The notes beneath the pieces were generated by a model, which was not told the DNA's origin, did not search any database, and worked only from the letters and a program-made list of their open reading frames with translations. Shown piece after piece: positions 1 through 19,644 of a stretch of 64,000 nt of DNA. Made by a program: the position numbers and the translations under genes. How positions within the stretch are numbered: the stretch's first letter is position 1; each line of letters starts with the position of its first letter. The DNA is from Pempheris klunzingeri (taxonomy: Eukaryota > Chordata > Actinopteri > Acropomatiformes > Pempheridae). The stretch spans positions 8,251,470-8,315,469 of the forward strand of contig NC_092012.1 in assembly GCF_042242105.1 (NCBI RefSeq), written 5' to 3'.

Positions 1-1647
1 ATTCACAGAGCGTCTAGCTAGTCTGCCAAATAAATAAATGTTAACACTGTATTGAGAGCGAGTGACTGTGGTCAATGGCATTTCACCAGGAGTGCAGGAG
101 GTATAATAACCCTATCTAGGGGTCAGTGCAAAGAACTGACATTTTAATCACCAAATTACATTGTTTTTTCGAATGTATGAATTTATTATCACTATCTTAT
201 GTCACATCGTTGTAATTGAGAATAACACTTCTCGCCCCAATGACAGTTATTTCGACCTTGCGACCTCGTAGAGAAGCCTGAATTTCCTGTCTCAGGGGCA
301 TGCTTTTTCCATTAGTCAAAGAAGACATTGTTCCTGTATTTGAGAAGATGACATGCTGAAAGGATGAAAACACTGAATAAACAGTCCTGGTCAAATGGAG
401 GGATAGCATGAGTTTACAGATTAGTCCTTCCCACAGGGCGGAGGGGCCTGTTTCACAATGTGCTTTCACTCAGCCCATATCTTGAGTTGCGTGAGAGATT
501 TCCATATCTCACACACTCTTGTAAATCACAATTGAACAGTAGTAACTCAGAGAATGAACTCCAAACACGTCTGCTTTCAATTTGGGCCCAGGGGTCCTGC
601 CAAGGCTGGGGCAGGCTCCTCAGACCACCCCTCAGTGCACATTTTCTGGCCTCATCACCTCTTAGGACTGCAGGAACGCTTGCCCTGCTCCCATCACACC
701 CGACACGCACCTCACACCTATACAGCTGGGGGTGGGGGAAGTGTTGGAAGGTGTGCGGCGGAGTGCGGGGGTTCATATGGTAGAATATTTGAACACTACA
801 AAAACACACACTGATGGCATGCATGCTAAAAAGGAAAGTACTTACATTAAAGTTGAATTGAAAAGAATTTAGCAAGTCAGTTAAGAATGTAGTTTTATTT
901 TTATTCATTTTCACCAAAATTGTCAAAATTGACTATAACAGAAAGAAATTGTAAAAAGATATTATTTTGCTATACAAAGTGAATGTTGTTAATGAATAAA
1001 TAAATGAATAGTAATAATATTAAAAATCACCTCTCAGCTGCACTGTGCGTGCACCCATGCTGGCTCTATCTGATCTTTAAAATTACACAATTCATGCAAG
1101 CCAGAGTTATATCCTCTCTCCAGCCCACTGCTGGCCTTACTCAGCAATTGGACACACTAGTTCACATTCTGGAGAGTAAATACTCCCCAGTTTGTGATCC
1201 ATGAGATCCATGTGATTCCATACATGGAATGCGTGCATGCATGAATCAGTTTCAAAGTTCATCAATATAGTATCTGGTGTGTGACTTCTACATGGTCACA
1301 CCACTCATCTGTACCAAAGACCAGCGTAGCTTAGGGGCTCTACCGGAGAAGATTACAGTGACGTTGTACAACCTGCAGAGGTTGAAGAAAGCTGCCTGTT
1401 GAATCCAGCTCACTATGGTGATTTCTGCACATTCTTGAAGCAGACAGTGTGGGTTGCCATTGCCCTGAAGGTGGTCTTGCAGTTGTGGCCTGCACAAACA
1501 GTGGACACAGTGCTCAGTTAGGATTTCTTTAAAGCACACAGATGCCGGTGCAGCATTAGGATGTGCATCAGCAGTATGTGTAAACTCACCCTGAAGAAGT
1601 CTTTTCGTTAGAGCTGTCAAATCAATCGCATGACTCGATGAAGATGA

Positions 1648-1652
<5 letters not shown>

Positions 1653-1688
<36 letters not shown>
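1653..1688. repeat. (CA)n microsatellite
   Basis: An uninterrupted CA dinucleotide run of about 18 units. It gives rise to a Cys-Val-rich reading frame on the minus strand that is an artefact of the repeat. Confidence 0.95.
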
Positions 1689-1689
<1 letters not shown>

Positions 1690-4600
1690 GATCACAAGAA
1701 CACACTCACAAGGTCATGAGAACTTTTGGGACATTTGAACGAGCCAGCTGCACTTCACCTTGTGGAAGTAAAACTCTGACCAATCTCACTTCAAGTGGGA
1801 GTTTTAACAAGTGAACAATGAATCTTTATCTTCCATTCCTCAAGCTGAACTGGATTTAATGAATCACTAGTGTCAGTGACTGACATGGATCCACGTATAT
1901 AATCATGATGCCGGTGCGTTCTGCTGGCCCGGGGCTTTAAGTGCTTTTTTTTTTTTACCAAACTGAATGAAGCAAAAGTAATTTCCTCCCCAAATGTCGT
2001 GCTGCAGGATTATATGATTGTTTTCGGGTTTTTTTACGTAAGTTTAGATGTTTCACATGATTCCTGGTGGAGTCTTTTAGAAGCCTGAGATTGCAGGCTT
2101 TGCCCAAGCATCCATACTTTGGCATTAATTCACAGAAAATAGCCCCAGCTGTCTAGTGATTGCATGCCCACCAGGACCACACAGGAATAATGTGTCATTG
2201 ATCTGATTGAGTCATTGGCTGTTTACATAGCAAATTCCAAAGCAATGAAAGATATCAACAAGACATTACCATATTTAATTTAACTTTTTCAGTTGTGCAG
2301 TAGCTATTGTTGAATCATGGATGGCCAGAAAAGTCTCGGGCAGCTCTGAAACCATAACAATCGTAAGAATAGAAAAAAAGGAGGCTGGTGGAATAAACAT
2401 AGTTGTGCGGTCAGGAGGAACCTCACACTGAGACCATGTGGGACGCAAGGAGAGCTTGTTAAAGCATCCAGAATGATGCCTGTGAATTTATGGACACCAC
2501 CGTGCTTTCTGATCCACAGACAACCTATAACAGTTAAATCCATCGTACTGACCTGGATTACATTTGTAGAGGTTTCATGAGGAAGAGTGGTAACATATTT
2601 TTTTGGACCATGCCCCTCTCTCTAAAACTAATGTCTGATTCCTCCATATTTGACTGTGTTACATAAAGACCGGCAGTAATAAAACAAACTTGCGCTCTGT
2701 CTGCGTGCCCATTAAGAGATGGGAGTCTCAAATGAAAAAAAAGCATGACAAGAGAACCTGAATAATCAGCTTACATTGGAGCTAAGTAGGAACAGAGGGT
2801 GGTGGAATCGTGTTTGCTTTCCATTTTCAGCTCTGGCACAGAGTCAGGCCACCTTGAAGAATCTGAAAACCATTATCCAGGACCGTTGGTCAAAAGTGCA
2901 GACTGTATAGGATATCACAGCGCTGTGCCTCACAGAGAGACAGAGTGATGAGGATGAAGATGGAGGGGGAGAGAGTGGAGAATGGGTAAGGGAGGTATCA
3001 TGGATGAGATATCGTGCAAGAAGGGGAGAAACTGAGACTAACAGAAGTTCAACACGCCTTTCTGCGTAGACATCTCAATTATAACCAGCCGCCATGTCAT
3101 TCATGTGGATGTGTTTGGTTTCACAGAAACAAAGGCATCCTCACAAAGTGATGTAATTCAGAGCGGCCGTTTGTCCATCTGAAGTTACCTTTATGGTTGT
3201 CTGACACACCACTTTTTGCATGCAACATCAGATTAGGTATAGACAGGCCTGCACACAGGCCTTTCCCCCCTATTGTCTGTTCCACACACACCCACTGAAC
3301 ATGCATAAAGAGGGGTCACGCACATGAAGACAACATCAATTGCTCTCTCATGCAGCTCTGAAAGAGCTGCTGACTGATGCTTTTAAAAGGAGCAAGTGAT
3401 AAAGATAGGTGTCTGTAAATGTATGTCTGTGAGTGTGACCTGATGTGTGCCTTTTTAGTGTGCAGTTGTAGCTGGTGTGTGTGTGACTGTAGCTGGGAAA
3501 CAGGTCAGATGGTGTCATTGTGACCTTATCAGTCAGCCGATCCCCTTGTTGTAGAGCTGGATGTTACGGCATGTTTTTAGACAGTTAATATTATAGCTCT
3601 ACAAATGTTATATGGTATGTGTGGTTGACAGCTTGTTTCTTACTGTGCCTGTTTCTGCCATGCCCCAGCTGGAAAAAGAAGGCATAATGGTGTGTAAAAA
3701 AGACAAATAGAGAAGGCAGAGGGAACAACTCACATTGAAGCATATAAACTCAACTTTCATTAGTCTCTTTCCCTATTAGCTTCCACTAAGTGGCTGTTAG
3801 TCTCCTTGAGCCCACATAGAATAATGATACAAATTTGAATAAACAGCCATTTAAACAAAAAACTGAAAGAAAATACACGTTCTGATGTAAATAAAAGGCT
3901 AAAAAATAAAATTGCGCGTTGAAAATAAAAACATAGTGTTGTGAAACCCCAAATAATAACAAAAAACCAAATTACATCTACATTCGATTCATCTACTTTT
4001 TTGGCATATTTCAGACAGAAAGCCTGAGTTTTGATTAAACATTTGTCTACAGACCTTTCACAACCAGATGATCTTTGATCACTTTATGACAAAAAAAACC
4101 CAGTATATACAAGCTTTTCACCAAAAAGTGTGATGTATCACGCCAAATGATAAAATTAGCAGGCTGCATCACCAAGATACAATGGTTCCTTTCCCACTTG
4201 TGATTTCAGATGTAATTTGAAATATCAAAAAGATAAACAGAGTAATTTGTACAAAAATAGCAAATACTTTAAAGCATAATACTGGTATGTTGTTCAAAGA
4301 GTAAATCATGCAGTTAAATCCTGGTCAATTTATTCTCGTCTCTTTGTATTAGCTTTAATAATAGATTATTTCTGAATGTTTCCAATTTCGATTGATTATA
4401 TTCCCTGGAAATCCCATGATTCGCAAGGATATTGTCCAAGTATTCTCCAAGGAGGAGGAAAGGAGCCCAGGTTGATTTTTTAGAGGCAAATTATCCCTCT
4501 TTAATGACAGGAGAGTGGGGCGATATCTTTTAAAATATTAGATCATTAAATGAGATCATCCTAAAGTAATCATCCCTTGACAGCAATCATGACAGATCCT

Positions 4601-5339
4601 CAGCAGTCTAGCTCCGACTCTCACGCTAACACACTGATGTCATTTAAAACCTTAAAACCTAAAACTTTAGAAGAATTGTTTGTAGACACAATAAAAGACT
4701 TTCATAGCGTTACGCTGCATTAGAGAACAAACAGGTATAAAAACAAAGGAAGCAAGCAGCTGATGTTACTTAATCAAATGATTCAGTGCCATAAATAAGA
4801 AACTTCACATCGTATTTGACAAGTGACGATTCCCTCCCTCCCAAAAAAAGTAAGTGCAGAGCTTTCTCCAATATGTTTTCATTCTTTCTTTTCATAGTCT
4901 GACCACCTGCAACTTGCATATGTCATGCTAGTGCTAGTTAAGACATAAAGTAAATGAAAGCCAGACCTGTGCTTTGGGGTCTAGTGAGTTGTAAGGGGGA
5001 CGTGTAATGGGAAAGCAGTACACTCCCTCTGCACTGTACACAACAGTCATTAGGCAACCCATCTGCTCAATGCTTGCATGCTAAGCTGTAATTTTCAGGT
5101 TCTGGTGTATGTGTCTACGTTTCTGTGTGTGTTTGTGTGTGCGTGAGAGGCCAGTGGTGGCGGGCTTGGAGCAGAAGAGATGCTTGTGTGTGCGTGTATG
5201 CGTGCGTGTGTGTGTGTGTGTGTGTGTGGCATTATCTGGATGTCATCATAACCACAGAAATCAGGGCCTGATACTATCTCCCCCACCCCCTGCTCCTATC
5301 CTCAGCCAGAGTCACGAGAGCCGAGGGTCTCCTTTGACC

Positions 5340-5340
<1 letters not shown>

Positions 5341-5437
<97 letters not shown>

Positions 5438-5456
5438 ACACACACACAACACACAC
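5341..5456. repeat. Long (CA)n microsatellite
   Basis: CA dinucleotide run of more than 40 units, interrupted near 5433 by a TA unit. A (TG)n-rich stretch at 5184-5228 precedes it by about 110 bp on the same strand, so the two blocks form a loose inverted pair. Overlapping reading frames on both strands (Thr-His and Cys-Val repeats) are not genes. Confidence 0.95.
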
Positions 5457-6895
5457 GTGTTGACACTGACACATAGACACTGCATCATGCTTCCACATTT
5501 TGTAGGTAAACATCTCCAGATTGTTGTAGCGGGATGGAATTCCCGCCTTTGTGGGAAATGTGCCCAGAACCATTTGTAAACCCTCTTCTCCGCCGCCTCC
5601 TAACTCTTTACAGATTGTAAAACGCTGGATTTCTATACTATGCTGCTCTGCTGAGGTTCTCAATCCTTCTTTCTGTGGGACATGACGGGTCAAAAAAATG
5701 CAATCATGCAAAACACAATAGATTTATCTTTATCGGGCTGAAACCTTACAGGTTTGCTCACACATATTCATTTCCATGGTATTTTGAGGACATAAGCGCA
5801 CTACGCTATAGCCTGTTGCTTCTGTGTAAATATGTGGTTAGCAGACTCCAACATAACATAGACAGTTTACATGTAGACAACACTGTGAATGATATAGATT
5901 TACTGTATTGTGTTGCATGTTACGCATTAAGCCCAGAGAGTTTATTCCAGGGGGAAAGTGTTTGTCTGTTTTCCCTTTACAAGCATCAGAGTCTACAATC
6001 ACATGGAAGCGTGGGCAGTCGGCCAGCCATTACTCTGGTCATGGCTAAACCTGAGCCATATGCCTCATCTAAATCAGTCAGAGATTGTGATATGTGTAAA
6101 AACATTTGCTTTATTATACTTAGCACGAATCCCGAGCTCATAAATATAAAACATTGTGGCAGCCGAGTTTGATTTCATAAGAACGCCCGCACGCAAAGTG
6201 TCATCTGATGCACCATTGGCCCTGGTATGCTGAACGCTAGCCCCACCCCACACCTTGGTCTTGGCTGCAGCTCCACTCTTGCTTCATTTTGTGCCATTCT
6301 CTGGGCTTTTCTTTAGTTCCTTAGCCTTATCTCATATGGGACTGACAGAAGAAGAAACACACTGAATGTTGAACTGCTATTTCTCCTTCTCATTCCCCTC
6401 CTTATTGGACTGCCTAAATGCTGTTAACCACACCATCATCTGTGGTAGTTTATGCATGCACTGCCTGCACAGGGGAAACAAATGTGGTTTTGATGTGGGT
6501 TTAATTGTGCTTCTTGTTAAAAGTCTCCTTTTACGGTGATCTGTGATGTTGGACTCATTTTCTGTGAGTTAACATTTGCTTAACTCACAGCAGTGGCCAG
6601 AGAGTTAACGGCTATGTAAGTCACCTCTTTGGAACCCACTTATCTTGTACGAGCAGAGATTTCATCAAGTGTGGGAAATGGAAGATCACAGTGGATCATC
6701 CGTCCCAGGGGAAGTTGTGCAACAGGGCCAGACACAACTTACATCCAAGCACTGATGCACCAACTAACACGTGTGCACCAACAGGCAGGCAGACAGACAC
6801 ACACATTTGTTGTCTCAAACATAAACAAGGCTAGAGCCCAGTAAATGGCTATCAATCATCATGATGATCAAGACGTTTTCGTCCCACTTAAATAC

Positions 6896-7177
6896 CTTCC
6901 CTAGAACTGTAATTTGCTGCCATTTAACATTGGGGGCGCTCAGAGATAGATAAGGTACATCAAAGTAATCTCTCAGCAAGGACACTGGTACAGTGCAGTG
7001 GAAAGTTTGTGGAAAATCTCCCATGTCTCCTTGGTTGTAGACCACCAGTCCCAGCTCACGATATGGGCGACTCTCTAGTAGAGGAATAAACAAAGTAGAT
7101 CCCAACGGATGGATGTGAGGGCTTTTATATGATCCAGGGGGATGCTCATAGACTTTAGACTCAGACATAAGAGCCCA
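6896..7177 (-). CDS. Candidate orphan internal exon, 94 codons, unknown protein
   Basis: I do not recognise this product. The minus strand is open for about 130 codons. A 282-nt part of it is bounded by a plausible acceptor (pyrimidine-containing stretch ending CTCCAG at 7178) and a donor (AAG|GTATTT at 6896/6895), both in phase 0. The peptide has a protein-like composition (motifs HPPGSYKSPHIHP, LGLVVYNQGD, VPVSLLRDYFDVPYLS), no low-complexity runs and no membrane segment. It could be one exon of a minus-strand gene extending beyond the left edge, a decayed gene fragment, or chance: a 64-kb window is expected to hold roughly a dozen frames this long by chance. No neighbouring exon could be linked to it. 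Confidence 0.3.
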
Positions 7178-10100
7178 CTGGAGTGACAACAGGTCAGACA
7201 AACAGGGCTACAACTCTATATCTGCCATATATACAGCCTCAATCACTATAACATCTGTGTTATTGTCATGTTACTGTATGAGCTTTGGCTCTTCCCCAAA
7301 AATGGAAATTCTTGTCACCAAAGTTTTCTATTTATTGACCTTTTAAGATCTTTCATTCTCTTTCAGCTCAGAAGGCCCAAAAAAACTTTGCAACATACAG
7401 ATTTGTGTACAACATTGCTCAAGAAGCAAAGCATAGCATCATCTGTTGCAAAACTAACACAGGTTGAATCGAGAATACGTTTTATTTCTGGGGATTTCTG
7501 CAGTGTGTTTTACTGAGATTAAGTGGTAGATCACATAGAAGCAATTACTCCCTGACTTTAATCTAAACACGTACTGATTTTCAGAAGCACACTTGGGAGA
7601 CGTTGGTGATATTAATTTTACTGCAAGCCTTACTGTCGTATGAAATGATTAACTCAAATACAACACATGGAGAGCACAATCAGAACTGTACTGTAATTGG
7701 CAAAACAGAAACTATTATATATAACTATTATATTATGCTATCCACAGAAACTATTTGCAATATTTTTACACTGTAATAGTCACATTTATGGCAGATGGGA
7801 CAATAAAGCCATGACAGATGCAAATCAGAAATAAAATAAACAAATAAATGGCAGAAAATCAAATTATATGGTGAAACTTGCATGTAGAGAAACAGACCCA
7901 CAAGAAGACAATAATCCATCGATATGCTGAGAGCTTCCAGAAATAGGTACAGTATTTGATCTATATTTACAGTATGTGGAAGCTTAAGACACATGCAAGC
8001 CTTTCAACAGGAGCAGAGTTATGCTCAAGTGGAGGTTTTATTACTCCACTTCTGACAAGCACTTTCACAGCTGTGGCTCCTCTGAGCTTGGCTGTCAGCT
8101 AAGGGCATAAATCACTCTGCTTACTCTGACAGGTCAGCAACGTGACAAAGGAAGGTGAGTTCACCGCTACGGATTCACTGTGTATAAACCAGCTCCCTGT
8201 CTGCCGAAGGATTTGACACTGTCTGATGTTAATGAAAGCATCTAAAGGGTCACACATCTTCTGTCAGACTGGCACTGAATGTGGTCCTGTTGCTTTGCAT
8301 GAGCATGAAGTTGGAAACCACCAATCCCATAGCCTCAGCCTTGGCATTTCAAATATGTGAGGGCATCTAAATATACACCGTCTCCTGGTCTGATTTTCTA
8401 AACCAAACTCACAGAGATGAGTGCACCAGGAGAGAGGGAGAGGACTTGAAGAACTGGGGAGAGGGAGAAAAAAGTGGGCAGGAGAGACAATGGGTACGTG
8501 TCCCATGCTGCGCTCTGCATCCTAGACCTCACCTAAAAGCTGGAATTGCTTGTGTGCCACATCTGTTTTTATTTGTATCTGCAAAAGGGAATAATAAAAA
8601 CAGGGCAGCCTAGAGCTGTTAGCCTCCCATTGTTGGGAGGGGGGGGTCACATCAGCGAGCGTGCGTGGGATATTCTGGTACTCTTGTGCTGCAGGGAAAG
8701 CTTTGGCTGGCTGGACTTCGTGACAAGTTTGCAGTTATGAAACAACAATAAACTCTCACCAGCTTCCTCTGTACTTGAACAAGTAATAGCATTAACTCAA
8801 ACTGTGAAGGGAGAATTGCTCTGCAATTCAAAAAGTTTAAGGAATTCCGGTTGACAGAAACCACAGATATGTCTGACTTCACATGTGTTATATTTTTTTA
8901 AATGAATGTTGGATGTGGAGTCATCTTTAAAGGAGTAGTTCAGCATAATAAGAAACATGCTTCTTTGCAGTAGCTTCCTAGAGTCTTGTTGTCACAGTTG
9001 CTGCACCTGACCAAGATATAGTCCGGTGCATAACCTGCCCCCATAAAACTTTTTGCAAATGTGATATAACATGTTAATAAGTAGGCTTCAGAGGTGCTGA
9101 TAGAGGGTAGCCAGTCTACCTGTTCTCTCTATTTGTTTTATCATTCTTCTCAATGAATTTGCACTTTTCCCATAATGTCAAAATATTCCTTTTCATTTGA
9201 AGTTTTTCATATTCATTCTGTCATGGTGCAAAGTGAGCTGAAATTGATAGGTTGAGTCCTAAACCCAAAACCACCATGCAGTGATGAATTCAGCCCGGAT
9301 CTCTCTTGTCAAACTTAGTTTTGTCTAAAATCGCTCAACAAAGCTCAGTTTCCCTCATCTCTCTGCTGTGGCCACTGGATTGTCCTGAGTACTCTATGCC
9401 AAGGGCCTGCCCAAATTAGAATGAAAGTGTAGTATTTTTCTAATTTCCATACATTTATAACACACACAAGCTTTCCATATACCCCAAAGTCCTCCAACTC
9501 CAACCCACATACCCCACTTAAAGCACATACCACACGCATACCACAGCGTGCTAGCGTGTGATGCAGAACGGGGTGTGTGCTTACTTGGCTGCAATGGCTG
9601 TTTCAGCTCTTGGAAGTTGGATTTCATCTGTAATAACAGCCCCTCTTGATGGAAGTTGTTGCATAAAATTGAGACACGCTTCTACATACCTTGTAAAAAT
9701 GAAAACTGCAACAAAAAAAGAAAAAAGAAAAACAAACAGGCTAGTCACGCATCTTGCACAAGTTGAGAACTGAGAGCAGCTCTGATGACCTCAGGGTGGG
9801 TTGTACAAGGTTGGCAACTGTGCAGGTTTTAGGGCATTTAACAATATGTGCATGCAGAGCCACACATGATTAACCAGGTTTGTATATTAGACCATACTGT
9901 ATACATTATATGAGTATCTGTGAGTGCGTGAGATTGTGTGGATGTGTGAGTAATGGTCTACAGGGGAGTTGGCAGCAGTACAACGAGGGTTAGCACCCTT
10001 GTGTGAGCACTTTAGTGGGGAGAGCCTTTTGTGTAGAGTATACAAGCAGGCAGCCTACTGAGAGAGGTACACAGGCGTTTGCTGCCAGATGCCAGGCTGG

Positions 10101-12689
10101 AGATATATTAAAGACTCTTGTCTCATGTTTAAGGAACTGTCAGGAATGAGATTATATTAACTCTATTAGGGTTACGAGGTTCGACATAAAACAGTTTTTG
10201 GCAACCAAAAATTAAACGGCTTATAAAACCCAGTGTATACATTGACGCCAAGGGAATAATATCAATGTTCTATTTTTATCAAATGAATCATCAAAGATTA
10301 TCTGAAAGGAGAAGTACTGCTTGGAGGTGTTTATAAGGCTTAATAAAACACTTTTGGATCTCTAAATAAGGTTAGTAGGTTTACATGGCAAGGTTAAACA
10401 CAATGAACTTATGTTTATCACACCATCCCCCTGACTCAGTCAGATAAATAAAAGTCCTTGGCGCTAAGTTGGTGCCTGAGATGCGATTTTATTAAGCCTG
10501 GGCTGGGACAGTCCTCCTTTGCCCTTCAAGTACTGCAGCATCTTCCCACCACAGCTGGGAAGTGGACTCTTTAGACATCAGTGTGTTGACAGATCCGTCA
10601 ATTTGTGGCGATTCCAGCTATGTGAAGAAGCCTAATGCCGTATAATTTGGTGAGCTTGTGTGGGCGTTGTGATGACAAATCAGCACCCATGTGTCTTTTG
10701 TCTCAGACCCACAGCTTTTCTGGTGTTGTTGATTCCAGCAGAGAAGTGCTGCTCATTCATTAAGTCCTTGTGTTGATGCAAACTGAATGCAATTAATGAA
10801 ATGTTGACAGACTCTACACACGCACCACTGCCGCTAAAAGGAAGCATCTCACGCATGCAACAACTGGGTGTGCACGTACTGAATCATGTGTCCCTAGAGT
10901 GTGTGCACAAACATGCACGCACACACACATACACAGGGTGTTAGCCCTGTGTTGATGCAGAACAATTCGAATATTTTGGTTTCTCTGTGACAGCAGAGGA
11001 CAGCCACAGCATGGCTCTATGGAAGAGAGGCATTGACTCTGTCACTGCACACATGAAAGATAACATGGCTGAGGAAAGTGCGCTGTCTGTGACACATTTG
11101 TACACACACACTCACACAAGTAATATTAATCTGGACATTCTTAATGCCTTTAAAGTTATAACTCATCCTGTGAATACATTCTTCCCTCCAGTATTGGTGT
11201 TGGTGAGTCATGTCTGGATATTGTAAATATTATGGCCAAACTGCGGAGGATGATGGACTTGAGTTTTTCACCCACACTCATCAATTTTTTAAAATAAACT
11301 TATGACACATAACTTGATGACACACAAGCTGATTGCTTAAATTTTTCGGAACAGGAACGTAATGTCTTCAGTAATGAAATCTTTCACATGGTTTGATGTG
11401 GAGTGACCCGCTGAGCGAGGCCAGAGAGGGAGTCGATGCTGCCAGTGGTCTCTCTGTGTGGCAGCCAAGACCGTTTGGAGAACAGTCACGAAATCCTTTT
11501 GATATCAACCTGATTCACAAGTGCTGACTGAAATCTGACATGCACAACTGGAGTTCATGGGATATTTGCAGTGGTGGAAATTATTAACAAAGTGCAATTA
11601 CTCAAGTGCTGTATATAACTAGGTTTTAAGAGGGAAATGCTGTACTGTTTCTTCTAGTTACTTTACTTTATTAATTTTTCATGCAAAATGACTGGAATAT
11701 TTTTAGTTAAGTAATAAATCCGAGTACTTCCTTCAACACTGGATATTTGGTGTATATGTATTTACATGTGCTCCACCTGGTGAGAATAAAATCTAATCTT
11801 TTTTTTCTATTTTGGTCATGTAGCCTTGACTTAGCTTTAGTTAGGCCTTTCACATCACCGACGGTTTAGATGAACCTGATGAACTTGGGGTACATTGCAG
11901 TGGTTGTCGTGTATGTTTGTGTGTGTGGTTACTTACAGTTGGTCACAGCTTGTGATCTCTAGAGTTTTTGTGACATCTGATATTAATAGGGCAAAGACCC
12001 TAAAGTCACTGATTGGTGGTCAAGTCACATATTTTGTATGTGTATTTTAAACAGCTCTACAGTAATGTTTTAATTTTTATGTATACAGAATATAGCTAAA
12101 TTTACAGGAGCTGCATATCATATCTTGAGTATATAATAACTATAGTTTTAACCCATGATACTTAGTAAAATAATAAAATGTTAGTAAAATACACTAACAC
12201 CAATAACTCCATGTTTCCATAGCTGAGCTGCCCTGCATTAAAATTCAATCAATAAAACAAGCAAACAAAACAAGGGTAAATATTATATGTAGTATATGTA
12301 AATAATATCAAAGGTAAAAAAGTTCTTATGCAGCAGAATGATCGATGTCAGTGTTATATATTGTACATTGTTGGATTATGATCACAGATGCAATGTAATC
12401 TGTTCTGCATTCTGCTTTACAAACATTTGCGTTTGTACACTCTGAATCTGGAAATGCAGTAGTAACTCCCTAAACATGTCAGATTAATATACTAAAGTAA
12501 AAAGGGCAGAATAACTCCCTAACGTAAGCATCAGCATCACCATCAAATGGAAATACCCATGTCATGTGTCAGTACCTCTAAACTGTACCGAAGTACACAA
12601 GTTGAATGAATACACTTAGTTTCTAATAACTACTTACTGTAATAATACAATGAATTGATTAAACTCACTCTAACTACATGCATCAACAT
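7178..12689. other. Noncoding intergenic stretch upstream of cops2
   Basis: AT-rich sequence without a convincing gene. One dispersed-repeat copy is proposed at 8928-9115. The longest frames, around 9345-9627 and 7728-7994 on minus, have no protein-like motifs or paired splice sites. Confidence 0.6.
8928..9115 (-). repeat. Degenerate dispersed repeat, same family as 56,440 and 57,835 (proposed)
   Basis: The stretch reads like a teleost dispersed element that in reverse orientation starts with an AAAGGAGTAGTTC-type end. It passes through GACCAAGATATAGTCC and TGATATAACATGTTAAT, and ends near GCTTCAGAGGTGCTG. Membership in the family is recalled from general familiarity with fish sequences. Overlap with the other two copies in this window is limited, because they retain a different part. 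Confidence 0.4.
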
Positions 12690-12887
12690 TTAGAAGACAG
12701 CAGCCTGTGAATCCTGTTGTCAGTGTATCGTTATTAATGTATCTGAGGCGATCCAACAGCACCATCTATGGACAGAATCGGGCTACTGCTTCTTGCCGCC
12801 CTGACACACCACTTCACCACCGCTGCAAAACACAGCACAGGCCGGGCCGCTGTCTGTCTCTGAGTAAGAGCGAGGAAGACCATCAAG
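12690..12887 (+). promoter_or_regulatory. cops2: Probable cops2 promoter and 5' UTR (GC-rich, TATA-less)
   Basis: GC and CpG content rise sharply here against the AT-rich flank, ending in a GC-rich leader just before the start codon. No TATA box stands out, which fits a housekeeping CpG-type promoter. The exact start site cannot be placed. Human COPS2 shares a divergent promoter with GALK2, but no minus-strand first exon was recognised here. Confidence 0.55.
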
Positions 12888-18829
<5,942 letters not shown>

Positions 18830-19290
18830 TGGCATGTAAAATCAAGAGACAAGGAAAATGGCATGTTTTAATACATCCATAAAGTATGCTACTGTGCTTC
18901 TTCAAGTATATCCTCTGAGACAAGATACACAGCACAGGTTTTGAGAATGCCACCAATTTCAAGACGACTCCAGGAACCCCAAGAACTTGTTCAAAGTGTT
19001 GTTTTTGTCGTGATGAGAGGAAATCACTGACACTTATTTTTGTTTTTCATGTTCCTGATTGGCAGATCCTTCCATGTGCAACACACAAATGCTTCAGTTT
19101 AAAAAAAACAACAAAAAAAAAGTCCAAATGTGTATGAAAACGTGTACACAGTATTTTAATGTATACTGTTGCCTGTTGGTAATAAACAAATGTCTCTCAG
19201 CACTAAATGGATTCATCTGCCTTTCACTAGGTACAAAGTTTGAACAGTGTGACGGGCTAAACGTCGAATAAAATGTTTTTAAACTGTCAT
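18830..19290 (+). other. cops2: cops2 3' UTR
   Basis: Noncoding sequence after the TGA stop, ending close to two canonical poly(A) signals. No repeat was noted except a short A-rich tract at about 19,100. Confidence 0.7.
19181..19272 (+). terminator. cops2: cops2 poly(A) signals
   Basis: AATAAA occurs at 19181-19186 and again at 19267-19272. The second is followed by a T-containing stretch and fits cleavage around 19,285-19,295, just before the GC-richer secisbp2l promoter. Confidence 0.65.
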
Positions 19291-19399
19291 GAATGATCTG
19301 AATCCCTCTTTGAAGGCGTGTCTGTGCACTCTTGCGACGTACTGCGTTTGCAAGTGAGTAAAAAGCTTTGTGGGCCTCGTCGGCTTCCGTTCCAGGTGA

Positions 19400-19644
19400 C
19401 TCCCATTTCCACACTGACAGCACTTTGCTCACTCGCTACAGGCTGCTGGCTGGAGAGCGCAGCTAGCGATAGCTGACGCAGCAGCATCTAGCAACAGTTA
19501 GCGGTTAGTAGGAACTGGGTGTGAGTCTCTCTGTCTGTAAGCCTTCAGTGATTATTTTTATTCACAATGAAGAAATTAAAAATGCCCGCATCCTGACGTC
19601 CGCATTGTGGTCAATGACGGTCTGTCGCGGCGTCGGTGACTGAC
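19400..19644 (+). promoter_or_regulatory. secisbp2l: Probable secisbp2l promoter and 5' UTR
   Basis: CpG density rises from about 19,400 (for example GACGTCCGC and GTCGCGGCGTCGG near the start codon), with no clear TATA box. It lies only about 130-370 bp after the last cops2 poly(A) signal, so the two genes are nearly abutting head-to-tail. Confidence 0.5.

Larger units (their letters stand above)
1..6895. other. Noncoding intergenic stretch left of the orphan exon
   Basis: I see no supportable gene here. Open frames are short, composition is AT-rich, and the longest frames are either carried by microsatellites or rich in Cys/His without family resemblance. Microsatellites occur at 1653-1688 (CA), 5184-5228 (TG) and 5341-5456 (CA). 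GALK2 lies next to COPS2 in human, but I could not pick out a galactokinase motif on the minus strand. Short exons could still be missed by eye. Confidence 0.6.

Noticed and set aside
453..926. 157-codon minus-strand frame near the left edge
   Set aside because: No recognisable motifs; it overlaps a GC-richer patch that is also open on +, with no paired splice sites or family resemblance.
1288..1695. 135-codon minus-strand frame
   Set aside because: It begins in a CA microsatellite, is rich in Cys and His, and lacks coherent motifs. The remainder could not be linked to galactokinase 2, the expected neighbour.
5109..5711. Overlapping 145-156 codon frames on both strands
   Set aside because: They run through the (CA)n/(TG)n microsatellites; the products are Thr-His or Cys-Val repeats.
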